From assembly GCF_040712315.1 (NCBI RefSeq), contig NC_134019.1:33265873-33329872 (forward strand): DNA of 64,000 bases, written 5' to 3'. Origin of the DNA: Castanea sativa. Its lineage: Eukaryota; Streptophyta; Magnoliopsida; Fagales; Fagaceae. Position numbers and translations under genes: made by a program. The notes under the pieces were generated by a model that did no database searches, was not told the DNA's origin, and saw only the letters and a program-made list of their open reading frames with translations. Of the stretch, positions 22,018 through 34,289 are shown one piece after another (the stretch's first letter is position 1; every line of letters begins with the position of its first letter).

Positions 22018-22110
22018 GAAAGGAGTAGGGTAGTTTTGGAGATGGAGAGCAGCGGCTAAGTCTAAAGAGAAGAGAGAGTGGAAAGTGTGAGGTGAAAAAT
22101 GTGGGGTATG
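21668..22110 (-). promoter_or_regulatory. GC-rich leader/promoter block of the hAT element
   Basis: Clearly more GC-rich than its surroundings. It contains direct repeats of GCTGAATGGAGGCGGTCTGT (about 21709-21770), two copies of GTGAGAGTCAGTCA(T/C)TGCATCGGTGC (about 21895-21950), and (GA)n at 21971-22012, which reads as CT-rich on the coding strand. Position upstream of the transposase suggests promoter and 5'UTR, possibly of captured origin. Confidence 0.45.
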
Positions 22111-22614
22111 TAAGGTAGGGTTTCCATCTTTACATTTTATAGTGTAATTAGTTTTAGTTTAATTAGAATCTTAAATATTTACTTAGTTTAATCATAGGTA
22201 ATTAATTTAATAGATTTTATTTTAATTATAGGCCATTAGGTCGGATCACTTATCAAACAAACAACAACAAAAAAACAGGGCCGGATCAGTCAAGACTCAA
22301 GGCCCATAGTGATAAAATTGAAACTTTGAATCACCATTGGCCCAATTGTGAAAAAAATTGGGCCAAAGTATGCCACTTATTTAAATATATATTATATTAT
22401 ATATTTAATATAATAATATATAATAATGTTTCGGTTCGGTTACGTTCGGCGTACAAAAATTTGACACCGACAACCGAACCGAATATTTCGGTTTTTTATA
22501 ATATAAAACCGAAACCGAAACCAAACCGAATCGAACCGAAATTTTTGTCTCGGTTCGGTCGGTTTCAATCGGTTTTTTCGGTTCCACAGTTTTTTACACA
22601 CCCCTAAATTTCAC

Positions 22615-24949
22615 CACCTCTTTCTCTCTCTTCCTCTACTCTTTCTCTCTCTATCCCTCTTCCTCTTCATAAAAAACAATTAAAAAAACCCAACCACCAC
22701 TGTCATCAATAACCGCCATCAACACAACCAAAACCACCACCATTAACCCACTCTTCCTCTCCATTTCACAATGTCTTAAAGATCACCACCACTGTAACTC
22801 ACATTCCAACAAACCACTACCACTCACATTCTACTTCAAAGCAACCAACGACCACATCAACACACTACCCACCACTAGACACACAACACCCAAATCCATA
22901 AACCTCCACAACCACAATCACAATAGACAATCAACCACCACCATCATTCACCCATCCCCACCACCACCTATGAACCAAACCCATAACACAACAGCAAACA
23001 GTGAAACTGACCCCCCCACCACCAACATGGCAACCCACACTTCCATATACACACCCACAGATGACCCATAACAAAAACCCACCCCTTCACCACCACCATG
23101 GCAACCCCCACCTCCACCATCATCATCACCCACCACCACCGCAACCCCCCACCACTACCACCACATCAACCACAAACCCAACCACACATACACCCACACT
23201 CATCAAACCCACCGCCGCCATAGTCATCCATCACTAAAACATAGTAGATCAGTAGAGATTAGACCGATCTTTGCTTCTCTGTTTTGTCATCTTGGAGGCC
23301 CAACCAATCTCAACCAACCCACTACCCACGTTAGACAAAGCAAACCCAACCAAGCACACCCACGCCAATCTCAACCAACCACACCCATGCTGGACCCACG
23401 CCAAAAAAAACCCAGCACCGTGAGAGAGAGAGTCAGAGAAGAGGGAAGTGAGATCAAAGGGAGAGTGGGAGACAAAGAGAGATAGAGTGTGAGGAGTAGA
23501 GAGAAAAAATTAATTTAATATTATACCAGTTGCTATAGTATCGTTATACAAGTAAGACTGTACTATAGCACTACTATAAAAAAAAATTACAATTTACAAT
23601 TAAAAGTCCAAGTAATGGCTTGTTTGTGCTTTGATGCTAAAATTTCCCAATATATACCATTTACAAGACCCAATGCAAATGCTCTTACGAAGGGAAATGT
23701 CTTAATTTTTTATCGTTTTGTATTAAAAAAGAAATGGGTCAGGCACTCAGTTTCTTCAATTATAAGCCCATATAATATGTGAAAACTATAAGTGGGTTAG
23801 GCAATGGAGAAGGCTATTTGATGGCAACTTTTACAAAAGATTAGTCTCCCCAATTTTTGCACACAATAAGCACAACACTATTTTTTTTTCTTTTTTCTCC
23901 CTCTTGGTAATATGACACCATTACGATATATTAGGTACGAATCATTTGGTTACAAAATAGCTTGACCTTATAAAAAGCTAGCAAGTTCTCCACCACAAAT
24001 GACAGGTTAGCAAAAGCAACATAATCAGTACATTAAGAGGCACCAAATTTAGCCTGTACATTAGCACACTAGTAGCTTCCTTAAAGATGTGTTGAGTCAT
24101 CTAGCTTGTGAAGTTCCTCGTTAGGGTCCTGCAATCATTTGGAAGGGGCTTCATTATGATGTTAATATATGGGTTAGAAATAGCATGCACAATGCAATGA
24201 TAAACACTTTGAAGGTTAAATTAGTGTTATGGAAGGTCAATTACTAAATATGAAGGTTTTGTGTTTTGAGTTTCATACCCTCAGTAATGTTGTTGAGGGG
24301 GGCGGGGTGTTAATACCTCAATTAGCAGATGCTTGACATTAGGAATTCATCATTGCTTTAAAATGCAACTTTCAATGTATGTGACAAGCCCCCATTTTTT
24401 TTACCAGTCTGTGCATGCTTCCAAAATGGTTGGGACTCCCGTCAAAGGCACATGCCACATCGCATTAAATGATATGTGGATTGTTTGGTGTAATAAACGC
24501 TATTATGACTGATTAGACCTCTTGATTCACTTTTTGTGGGTTTATTTAGATTGGCATAGTGAACAACATACCAAGATGATTTATACACCAGTCACATGTG
24601 CTAGTCTTCAACCTAGTTGACAAGTGTTAACGATGAAGTTACAATGTTGCCCATGTATCATATATTAATCCCCCATGCTACCGTTCTCAAAGTTATTTAA
24701 AGCGGTAGTCAAAAATCCAAGCGATGTTTTGTAGTTGTTTGTTGGTATACAACAATAATAATGATTGTCGCTAGTTTTGTCGCTTCATACTTCATGCATA
24801 CCTGTCATTTTTGGTTGTAAGAGGCATGGGACTTTGGGCTTTTTCTTTCAGCTAATGAAAACAATTATTGTGCTAGTTCGAGTTCCAGTTATACACCTCA
24901 CCCCCCCCCCCCCCCCCCCCCCCTCTAGAAAATTTAAGCTTCCTAGGGC
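22615..24949. other. intergenic, strand-asymmetric CCA-rich block and poly-C run
   Basis: No gene. From about 22680 to 23400 the plus strand is rich in CCA and CAAC words and very poor in G, giving spurious Pro/Thr/His and Gly ORFs. It is bordered by CT-rich (22617-22672) and GA-rich (23420-23510) tracts. A pure C23 run lies at 24901-24923. Confidence 0.6.
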
Positions 24950-25084
24950 TATATTCATTTTGGCCATTTGATCTACAAAATTCTCTAACCTCTTTGCAAC
25001 TCTCTCCCATTATTTTACAATCTTTGCCATCTTACCGCTCTATACATTCTTTGTCAGTAGCTTCCCCTTCCTTGTAAGTCCTTT

Positions 25085-25700
25085 CTTACCCTCTCTTCTT
25101 GTTATTCCAAAGGTCTTTAGTTTATGGATAGGGAAGTATACTAAGTATTTAGATTACCCTACTGCAATGGCTATTTTTTGATATGCATGCACCATCCTTG
25201 ATGATGTTGATGTATGGTACAACCCGCCTTGAAAACTCAATACAAGTCGAAAGCAATGAGCTCTTTTTGCCTGTTGTGGCTATTATTGAAGGCGGAGTCT
25301 AATTCCCCCTGCATCCTTTATTGGTGAATTTCCTTCACCATTTAAGGTTGTCTTTCCAAGTTACCCCTAATGTATATTAGAAAAATTCAATTGTTTCCTT
25401 GGTACAAACCAAGGGGTCTTCAAGATCATAAACACCTACATTGTGACCAAAACTACCAAAGGTTAGTACCCCCAACAAAGGGATATTAAGATCAACAACC
25501 TGCTGTACTCACATAGGAGCATGGACTAGAAATTTCTCATGGTGTTCAATAGATGGCACGATGAGGTAACATCTCTTCGATGAGATGGAGTCTTAGGTTC
25601 AAGATACTTAAACCCTTAAATAACTAATATTGTTCATATTATAGTTTGTGCTGTTACTAACACTAACCTTGCTTTGTACAAATCTAATGGCTCGAAAGGT
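25085..25700 (+). pseudogene. degenerate Transposase_28-like (gypsy accessory ORF) fragment
   Basis: Reading plus-strand codons around 25258-25380 gives the pattern PVVAIIEGGV-stop-FPLHPLL...QVTPNV. It parallels the IAFIEGGMTLP...CAPNVF segment of the accessory gene at 31243 in the gypsy element, the conserved core I associate with the Pfam 'putative gypsy type transposon' family. Several stops interrupt it. It looks like leftover accessory ORF of another, older Tat-type element whose other parts are unrecognisable. Confidence 0.5.
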
Positions 25701-25967
25701 CAAGCAGCCTTAGGTAAACTTGGCAAGTCTAAGAATCGTTTACTATAGTGCAAGCATTGTTCAATATCAACTTAGAGCCAAATAAAAAATCTTACCCCTC
25801 GTGACTACATAACCTACACTAGTAGCAACTTTTTTCACAATCGTCCCACCTCTCTTTTTCACAAATGCATCACAACTCCAAATTATTTGTTCTTCTCCCA
25901 TTTCATTTACTATGTTAACTTTAATTAATGATATTCCAACATAATTCATTAAGTTGAATGTTTTCAT

Positions 25968-26007
<40 letters not shown>

Positions 26008-27251
26008 TAAAAATATACCTAAATATGTATATGTATAAACATATTAATAGATTATGGATTGTCCTAAAAGTTTAAACACTTAGGAAATGGTAAATTCAAT
26101 TATTTAACCTTAATTAAAAATTTCCCTTCACGCGTGGGCTCAAACTCCCTCTTATTAAGTTAGGCCCAACACATTGGATTTTTAACATTTTCAATGAAAG
26201 TGAGAGTAGACAAGAATTGAACTTAATTTATTTCACTTTAATACCATGAAAAATTACCAATTATCTCAAAAATTTAAGCTATTAGGAAATGTGAGTCGTT
26301 GCCATAGAATTAAAACCTATTAACCATCGCACACCCTTAGTGCGATAGTCACTCCATAAATATAAGTGCTTGTGGGGTGTGGGGTGTGGGGTGTGGGGTG
26401 TGGGGGGCAAGGACTGGGGTTCAAGTCTCTAAGAGGGAGTTTCACACACATATAACTTAGATTATGCTAAAGTAGAAATTCTATCTTGTATAAAAAATAA
26501 AAAAATAAAAACTATTAAAGAATTCATGACAGAAGCTATGAAAGTTTTATGTGTGTGTGTGAGCGCGCGCGTGTGAATGTCGACCTATTTGGGAAGACCT
26601 ATTATCAATTTAACAAACGTATGATCAATAGGATAAGAACTTCCAATTGTTAAACAAGAATTAAAAATAAAAAGCATAAGAAGTTCCCATTGTTGAAGAA
26701 ATATTGAGAAGGCCCATTGTAAAGCAAACGGGTGAAATTGATCAATTCGAAAAATTCTTGTTTTTCATGAAAATTTCAATGCTAATCCCTCCCTTCCCCC
26801 ACCCTCAAAATAAATACCATATTTAAAATTAAGAGTAAATGCAATCTCTTTCTTCTTTTCCTTTCACCTTGTCCTTGCCAGCAAAGCCAACCACCAAATC
26901 CAAACTTCTCCAAATTAGTAGCAACTTAGAATTTTCCACGACTTCAAACTACGACTCATCCAAAAAAATAATTGTGTGCAAATATATAAATTTTATGTTA
27001 TTTTTAAAAAAATAAAATTAACTAGAACCTAGAGGGTAACTTACCAGCAAAAATTGATACAACAATTCAACTTACGGTTCCTCAAAATAAAAGAACCAAA
27101 ATATGGGTGGTCTTCAAAATGTATATTAGGAAAGCAAAGTATTCTTTTATCTTTCATATTGTCAATATATCTTTATATTCATATATATTTTAAAAACATA
27201 TGTATATCGTTGAAGATTTTTGTTAAGTTATGATTTTTCTCATAACATTAC
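25701..27251. other. intergenic with simple repeats
   Basis: No gene. Contains an (AC)n tract at about 25971-26002, five copies of a 7-bp TGTGGGG unit at 26371-26406, and a GT/GC alternating tract near 26551-26575. Confidence 0.6.
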
Positions 27252-28480
27252 TGTTGGCTTATTCCATGACAAAAGGTGTTGTAATTGCATAAATTTATTT
27301 CCTTGTTTTTTTGTGGAATTTATTTGTAATGGGTTTAGTATTAAGTGATGAAGATTTGATCAAGACATCTAAAAGTCACATGAGGAGCACATGCTAGAAG
27401 CTGAAGAGTCAAGTGCCTTCCGTGGAAGTTGAAGAGTCATGTGCTAGCTGTGCCAACTGTTTTCGCTACACAGCTAACCCTCGAGTGACCTGCGAATTTC
27501 ACTGGTTAGAGAATTTTTTAGTGTGACCTATTTGTCCATCACTCATATTATATATATCCTCATTACTCACAGAAATTGAAAGGAGCCTATTGAGAGAAAA
27601 ACCCTAAGAGAGGTTTCCACAACACACCCATATTGTTAGAGAAAGAACTACTCATTCTTAGAGAGAAATTTTTGTAGTCTCTTCTCCTTCTCTCTCCCAT
27701 TGTTATACCCATTGAGAGGAGATTTGTACCCAAACACTACCCACACCCATTCAAAGTGTTGAGAGTGTTTTTGGAGTTTGGGAAACATTGAGAGAAAAAC
27801 TCACCTTGAAAGGAGCCTATTAAGAGAAAAACCCTAAGAGAGGTTTCTACAACACACCCACCTTGTTAGAGAAAGAGCTACACATTCTTAGAGAGAAATC
27901 TTTGTAGTCTATTCTCCTTCCCTCTCCCATTGTTATACCCATTGAGAGAATATTTGTACCCAAACACTACCCATATCCACTCACGGTGTTGAGCATGTTT
28001 TTGGAGCTTGGGAAGCATTGGAAGATGCCAAGGATGGCGGATGCAATATGGAGCTTATTGTTGGATCCGGAAAGTTAAAGAAGACACGGTTTCACGTAAC
28101 TTTGTTGGAGCAAGAAGCTTGGAGGGCTTAGGTACATCAGGTAGATTAGGCTTGAAGGGTTTATTACTATTCATGTATCCCAACTGATTTTCTAGTGGAT
28201 TATTTACCACTTGGAGGGCGGTGGAGAGGTTTTTCACCGAGTTCTTTGGTTTCTTCTTCGATAACACGTGCCAGTGTTATCTTGTATTTGCATCTCTCTT
28301 TCCATACTCTTTAACCCTTAATTGCTGCTATTTTTGTAGTTAATTATGTGTTAAAGTAGTTTGCCAAATTGGGTATTGCTTATATTTCATATTCCACACA
28401 TATATTGTTTGAATATAAGCTTGTATTGGATATTTTGTTTTTGGAGATCTAAACATTCACAAGTGTTTTATACACTAAGT
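27252..28480 (+). repeat. probable LTR, solo or truncated, with internal 230-bp duplication
   Basis: Starts TGTTGGCTTATTCC. The 3' part (AGTGGATTATTTACCACTTGG, TTCTTCGATAACACGTG) has the look of copia-type U5 sequence. A segment of about 230 bp is tandemly duplicated: AGGAGCCTATT occurs at 27581 and 27811 with collinear following sequence. The right end and target duplication are not resolved, so 28480 is approximate. Confidence 0.5.
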
Positions 28481-28495
28481 GAGTTTTCAATTTTA

Positions 28496-28547
<52 letters not shown>

Positions 28548-29385
28548 TATGCTTATGGATAAAAAATTCCTTTGAAAATTGAAATTGTGGAATGCACTTA
28601 CATGTCTTCAACGGCACTGCATCTTTTTTTGTGGCATGGGGATTACTAGTTTTGTGCATTGTCCAAACGTTTTGTGCTCATTTTCTACAAGTTTTATGCA
28701 AACAACCTCAATTGAATGGATCTACTACCTTTCAACCCAGAGCCAAGTCTAAATATTTTGTGGACAAAATAAAATTTTTCTCCAAACTAGTGTAAATTTT
28801 GAAAATCTAACCATTGGATTGAATTTCTATATTGTATACTTCATGCTTGAAAATTTTCAAGAAGATCAAAGATTAATTTATATGTCATCAAACAAATGTT
28901 AAAATTTCAAGTTTTTGTGATCTTAAATTGTGTATAAAAATTAAGTATATTGATCGAATAGTAAATAATATCCGATTTGAATGAAATTTGATATGCATGT
29001 TAAGAACATAAGAAACATGAAATTCAATGGTTAGATATTCAAAATTCACACTTAAAAAAATAGATACATGAGAAGTTTGAAGAGTTTCTCACCAAATTAG
29101 TTTAGAAAGAAATTTTGTTCATGAAGTTAATGTCCCAAAGATTGCAGGAGAGGAAGTCAAGCCCATAAATTTTTATTTTTAATTTTTTAACTTCAAAAGG
29201 AAATGCAATATGGTAATAGATTAAAGCTAGTTTCTTTCTTTTAACATACTAAATAAGAAGAAAATCAAAGCATGAAACAAGGCAGGTATAGGGTTACCCC
29301 ATACTATAACGCATTAATGAGCATGACGTGATATATAAATTCATATGCTTGCTAATGTAATGAGCATATCTATTCATATCTATTT
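28481..29385. other. intergenic, (AT)n microsatellite at left
   Basis: (AT)n at about 28499-28545. The rest is AT-rich without recognised features, up to the first unit of the tandem array. Confidence 0.5.
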
Positions 29386-29978
29386 CTATTAACTATATAA
29401 AAAGAGGCAATACCTCTACAGAGCCATTTCGGTTTAGTGAGCCACTTTGTCTTTTTTTTTTTTTCAAGTTTTGAACAGTAGCTACAATACCAAGCAGCTC
29501 CGTAGCTACAGAGCTACAGTTTTTTTTCAGTCTTCCGTCTGTACTTTTTTTTCCTTTTATATATATTGTTATACTGACACAACAAATTTCATAATATTTT
29601 CACAATTATTAAGGTGTCAATTTCTTATATATCAAAATAAAATAATAAAATATGAAACTATAACCAATCACAACTGAAAATAAATGTTTTGTGTAAATAT
29701 TGTAACACTTGTTAAGTGAATGTGTAAAAGCTATAGTACTTTTAGTTTGTTCTATATGTATTTTTTTTTTTTTTTAAGTCATCAATTTGTGCTCTTTTTT
29801 CTACTAACTATATAAAAAGAGGCAATACATATGCTTGCTAATGTAATGAGCATATCTATTTCTATTAACTATATAAAAAGAGGCAATACCTCTACGGTGC
29901 CATTTTGGTTTAGTGAGCCACTTTGTCTTTTTTTTTTTTTTTTTTTTTCAAGTTTTGAACAATAGGTACAGTACCAAG
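29386..29978. repeat. tandem array of ~0.45-kb units, left part
   Basis: Units open with the word CTATATAAAAAGAGGCAAT (29393, 29809, 29870) followed by CCTCTACAG(T/A)GCC, a T run, TTTTGAACA, the GTAGCTACAG motif and TTATACTGACACAACAAATTT. The first unit spans about 29386-29800. A partial duplication follows at 29829-29865. The next unit is cut at 29978 by the gypsy element and resumes at 42541. Confidence 0.75.
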
Positions 29979-30744
29979 TGTAGGTGCACAATTGCGCCTG
30001 GACCCAAAGATAAACGTGGGCTCAGACCCAATGAGCCTTAAACAATAAGATTTGTAGAGTGTGGATTTGAAATCTAGGTTAGGAATGTGGGAAGCGTGGT
30101 AAACATACTTGAGTGTTACAGTATTTGCAAATAATAAACAAATATGACAAAGAAACCTCCTCGGACGTAAGCCAAGGACGATCTGTGTATTATTTCTCCT
30201 TTTCTTTTAAAGATTACAGTTCTTAATCATTCTTCATCTAACTGACCGATCCCCCCTTCTTTCCTCTCTTCTTTTTCTTAAATACTTCTTCTTCTTTCCT
30301 CTTTGTCCACGTGTCACATGAATCTTATCCTTAGATTCCCCCCCTTCCACCACCTTCCTAAAGTCTTTAAATAATAGCAGGAAGGTGAATTCTACTGTTC
30401 AGGGGTCATTTCCCTATTAATGCGGCCAGGGAGGTAGGTGCAGGGTCTTTAATGTGGAGGTAGCAGCCTTTTTCTGAGATATTTCTCTCACACCGTTGCG
30501 TCTAGAAGGTACTTGGATCCTCCTCTTAACCAACAGTTTTTCCAGAACTCTGCCTTTAATCTTCTTTGCGAATCCCAGGGTCATCGCGGGTCTGTCCAAG
30601 GGGAGATTCATCCTCGGACGAATCCTCGGACCTTCGCTCTGTGGGCCGACTTGTAGTCGTAAAGGCCTTTAGTCAAAAACGGACTGGCACCCGTCAATAA
30701 AGCCCAAGGCCCAAATACTTGCTCAGGTCCTTTTACTCCCCACA
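29979..30744 (-). repeat. 3' LTR of the gypsy element
   Basis: 766 bp. On the minus strand it begins TGTGGGGAGTAAAAGG and ends GCACCTACA. It is collinear with 41761-42540. Next to it, inside the element, is the purine-rich GAGAGG stretch (near 30750) that may prime plus-strand synthesis. Confidence 0.9.
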
Positions 30745-31242
30745 ATAGCCTCTCAAAACTTTATTTTTCCCCATTCGAGGAGAAAAATAGAGTTTTGATC
30801 CGACCAGAATACCTTCCACACGTTTCGTACATCACCACACATGTGGGGATCCTTCTGTTTCCCAGAAAATGCCGTCTAGCGCTTCGAATTCCAGAACGCG
30901 CGCATTTATGACCACAAGTTACACCCTGTTCCCCACGTTCAACGATGAGATGAACATCTAACGGTCCATGTCGCCCCCTGAAAATTTGGGCGGGACGAAT
31001 CCAATTTCGAGGCTGCCTCTCTCACGTCAAAACGCTTGGAAACCCACGCCTTCATTCATTTCTTTAGAATTCAATCACATCAAAGTATCAGTCATCGCCT
31101 TTTCTCTCCAAAAACCCGTGGAAACTCGCATAACCAAATCTCGTAAGTTTTTGCTTTCTTTGCTCCTTTCTTCTCGGATTCTATCCTCGGCTCCCTTCTT
31201 AACTATTTTCCCTCTCAAAACTTGCCTTTTCTTTTCTCCTAG

Positions 31243-33802
31243 ATGGGTAGGTTTAAGTGCTTGGTAGATACCGCCGCTAGGATGGAAGGCTTTAGGGCCA
31301 AATACCAGATTCCCAATGACATAGGCTTAAAATATTGTCCAGCAGAAGTCGTAGGTGGTTCTAGGAAAACGAGAGAGGTTATCATCCCTATGATTGCCTT
31401 CATAGAAGGTGGGATGACTCTCCCTATGAGAAGTGTAACTAGGGAATACCTTTGCAATCATAGGTTATGCCCAGACCAATGCGCACCCAATGTGTTTAGG
31501 GTCTTAGGAAGTGTCGACGCTCTAAATGAGTAGATGGGCTTGAACCTCTCATGGCACGATGTTGCCTTCATGTACGAATGCCACAAACTCAAGAACGTAG
31601 GTTATTACATTAAGTCACGGTCTAGTGTAGTTAGGTTGATCTCTTGTCTGCCTAAGTCCAATAAAGGCATGAAGGATGACTACCTCATCACCTCAAGCAG
31701 CTGGCACGACGGCCCTCACTGCCCAGTCGTATGGGGAGATCCAGGTGTGACTCCTTAGGAGTTAATTTCCCTACCCCGCAATTCAATCTCAACACCTTTA
31801 AATGTTTTATTTCTTTTTGCACGTTGTTGTTTCCGATTTTTCACAAGTATTACAGATCTGACCATACTTGTCTTCTTGGGTGTCCTTTCTCGCAGATAAA
31901 TAGCACGTGCGCCCACACTTGAGCCATTGCAACGTAGCCGACCTAAACCGCGTTCTCCGTTCAGAAGTCTTTGTGAGTGAAGACTTGCAAGTAAGAGCGG
32001 CTCACTTAATACTAGGATACGACCCCATATCCTCGGACTTCCAAGAGATAGAGAACGCGATTATCGTGGGGACAGGCGACGCAGAAGGATAAACGTAGCA
32101 AGGCCGCACTTTCTCGCCGACCACGATCTTCCCAACGAAACCAACACAATCCTGTACTCAAGCCCCATCGCAGCAATCCCTCTTTCGGCGCACTCTCGGA
32201 CAACCGTCGCCTCGGAGGAGCAAGTGTCCTCGTCACACTCGTTGGACGAGGAGATAGACCAGTTTCAGCTCGAGGACATCGAAAGACCCTAAGGAAACCC
32301 ATTTTTTGTTCTCTCGGACGAGGAGGACGAACCCGCCGAGACCTCCGGGATAGTAGGCTTGATAGTTGCACGCCCTGACTCCAGTTCCGAGGAGGAAGAG
32401 ATGGACGTGCTTAAAGGACTCATGAATAAGAGGGGCGAGAGAGTCGCCAAAAAAGGAGCAGGGAGGTCTCAAGTTCCTCCGTCCTTGCCACCACCCCCTC
32501 CTCCAGCCGATCCCAAGCCTCCCGTCGAGGAGCCCAAGAAGAAGAGGAAGGGGGAGGCCGAGGAGGCTAGTAGCGAAAAACAGAAGAAACTGAAACAACA
32601 GCCACAGCAAGCCCAGCAACAGAAATTGGACAAAGGCAAGGGATGTGCTCCTTTAGTAGAAAGCGGGGAGATAAGGGACCTGGCCGAAGTGCGCTGAGCA
32701 CCGACTACCTGGTCTCTAGAGTTGAAACTAGATGGGACACCAATCTCTTGCCAGTCCAACATTAGGGCTTTCCAACAAGGCCATGCCCTCTACTTGGCCG
32801 ATGCGTTGGAATGTCCCCTTTTGCTGCCCAAGGATATGGAGGCCTTGGAGAAAATGAGCCAGCCTCAGCCGTTCCTTTCTTTGAAAAGGGACTTGGCCTT
32901 GGTAAGTTTTTCTCCTTATCTCCATTTTTTTTTGCACGATATTTCACTATTAGTGGATGTTTTTATGCGGCTGACTCTCCGATACTCTGTCACAGGCCGT
33001 CCAGGAAGTTTTTTCTGCCGAGAAGTTCATGGAGGATTCTCAGAAGAGGGTTGGAATGGAATAGGAGATTCGGATAGAGACTGAGAAGTCCCTAGGCCAA
33101 GCCATCGCAAAAAACGAGAAACTCACCTCTCAGCTGGCGAATCTAAAAAGAGAAAGAGATGGCGCCGAGGCCAGCCTGAGAACCATGAGGACCCAAGTAG
33201 AGGGGCAGCACAAGCTTCTTCATCAAAAGGATGAAGAGCTCTCCAAAGCTCAGCAGGAACGCTCCGACTTTGAGAAGGAGCTTGCGAAGATGAAGGAGGA
33301 AGCTCATACCTTCAAGGATTCACTAGAGGCCGTGAAGAAGGCTGGTTACAAGAAAGGGGCAGCGGCGACAGAAGACCAGCTGACAGAGGAATTCGCGGCT
33401 TTGTGCCGAGAATACTGTCAGCAGGTCTAGGGGGAAGCCTTAAACGTAGCAAGGATTCCTTCAACTTCCGAGCTGAGGAAGCCCGAGAACGTTTGGCTTC
33501 CCCTAGACATACAGGAGATAGAAGAGCCTCCTTCTGTTGCTCCTACCCCTGAGACAGCTTCTTCTGCACTCCCTCCTGTGATCCTTGAGCCCATTCCTGC
33601 TCCTACAGAACCTACAAGTTCCAATAAAGAGAAGGAATAGGGTGAATGTGCCGAGAAGGCCTTAAATCAAAGTACTGAGCCCATTGTACCTCCATCAACC
33701 GCGATAAACAAAGGAAAACAAGTCATATCTTCCTTTGAAATGGAGCTCAAAAGCACTGAGGCGACCAGCACTTCCAAGCAGGACCCTCCTCCAAGAGTTT
33801 AG
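31243..33802 (+). pseudogene. antisense accessory gene of the gypsy element, with introns and stops
   Basis: Plus-strand gene opposite to gag-pol. Proposed exons: 31243-31744, 31896-32901 and 32996-33802. The intron borders CCAG|GTGTGA...TCGCAG and CTTG|GTAAGT...CACAG keep phase. The N-terminal part carries FIEGGMTLP...CAPNVFRVLG, resembling the Pfam 'putative gypsy type transposon' domain. The middle is acidic, then Pro/Lys/Gln-rich (nuclear-localisation-like KKKRK). The third exon begins with a long coiled-coil-like stretch rich in E, K and L (33070-33420). In-frame stops: 31531, 31901, 32290, 32695, 33062, 33428 and 33638, plus a frameshift near 32090. The function of such accessory ORFs is not known; some Tat elements carry them in antisense. 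The complete exon architecture suggests the intact ancestor was a spliced gene. Confidence 0.75.
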
Positions 33803-34289
33803 GGCCGAGCCTAGGACCTTTTCTTTCTTGTAATCAAAACTTTCTTTGTATTGTACCTCAAGGGGAATTAACGAAAGTTAGTGTTGTTTGATTTTTATTT
33901 GACTTCTATTTATTTTATCCTCATTTTTACTATAAGAGTTCTCATTAGCGCACAACGAAAGAATGAATGGAACAACTAACTCCACTTTCAGTAGTTGATC
34001 AATTATAACTTTAAACAACAGTACGCATACTTGCCTTGTACCTCGCAAATTACATCTTAGGAGTGTAGCAAGTATGACACAATAATGGACGCCCAACGAG
34101 CTAACTTGAAAGTCAATTTGAGGCATAAAGTGATCAAAAGTACTTCATCAAAATCTCTACATGAATACAACATGAACTTTTTAATAAAATTTAAAAAATA
34201 AAGTGTTCAAAAACCTGACATAAACAGACTTTGTTTAGATAGTAAGTAGTGCATCACTTTGCAAACCAATGTGATACTTAGAATTTGTA

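Larger units (their letters stand above)
16598..22606 (-). mobile_element. complete 6-kb hAT DNA transposon
   Basis: Ends TAGGGGTG (16598) and CACCCCTA (22606) are inverted. The 8-bp target duplication AATTTCAC is perfect (16590-16597 and 22607-22614). Both subterminal regions (16605-16745 and 22430-22590) are crowded with CGGTTCGG and ACCGAAACCG words in both orientations, the usual transposase-binding pattern of hAT elements. The interior encodes a BED-finger, hATC-type transposase on the minus strand (20281-17931). A GC-rich (GA)n-containing block at 21660-22100 is probably the promoter and 5'UTR. All cis structures look intact; the transposase carries a few lesions. Confidence 0.95.

Noticed and set aside
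22948..23237. Gly-rich minus ORF and Pro/Thr/His-rich plus ORF
   Set aside because: Both are artefacts of the CCA-rich low-complexity block; no start context, domain or splice structure.
28361..28659. ORFs on both strands across 28499-28545
   Set aside because: They are Tyr-Ile translations of an (AT)n microsatellite.
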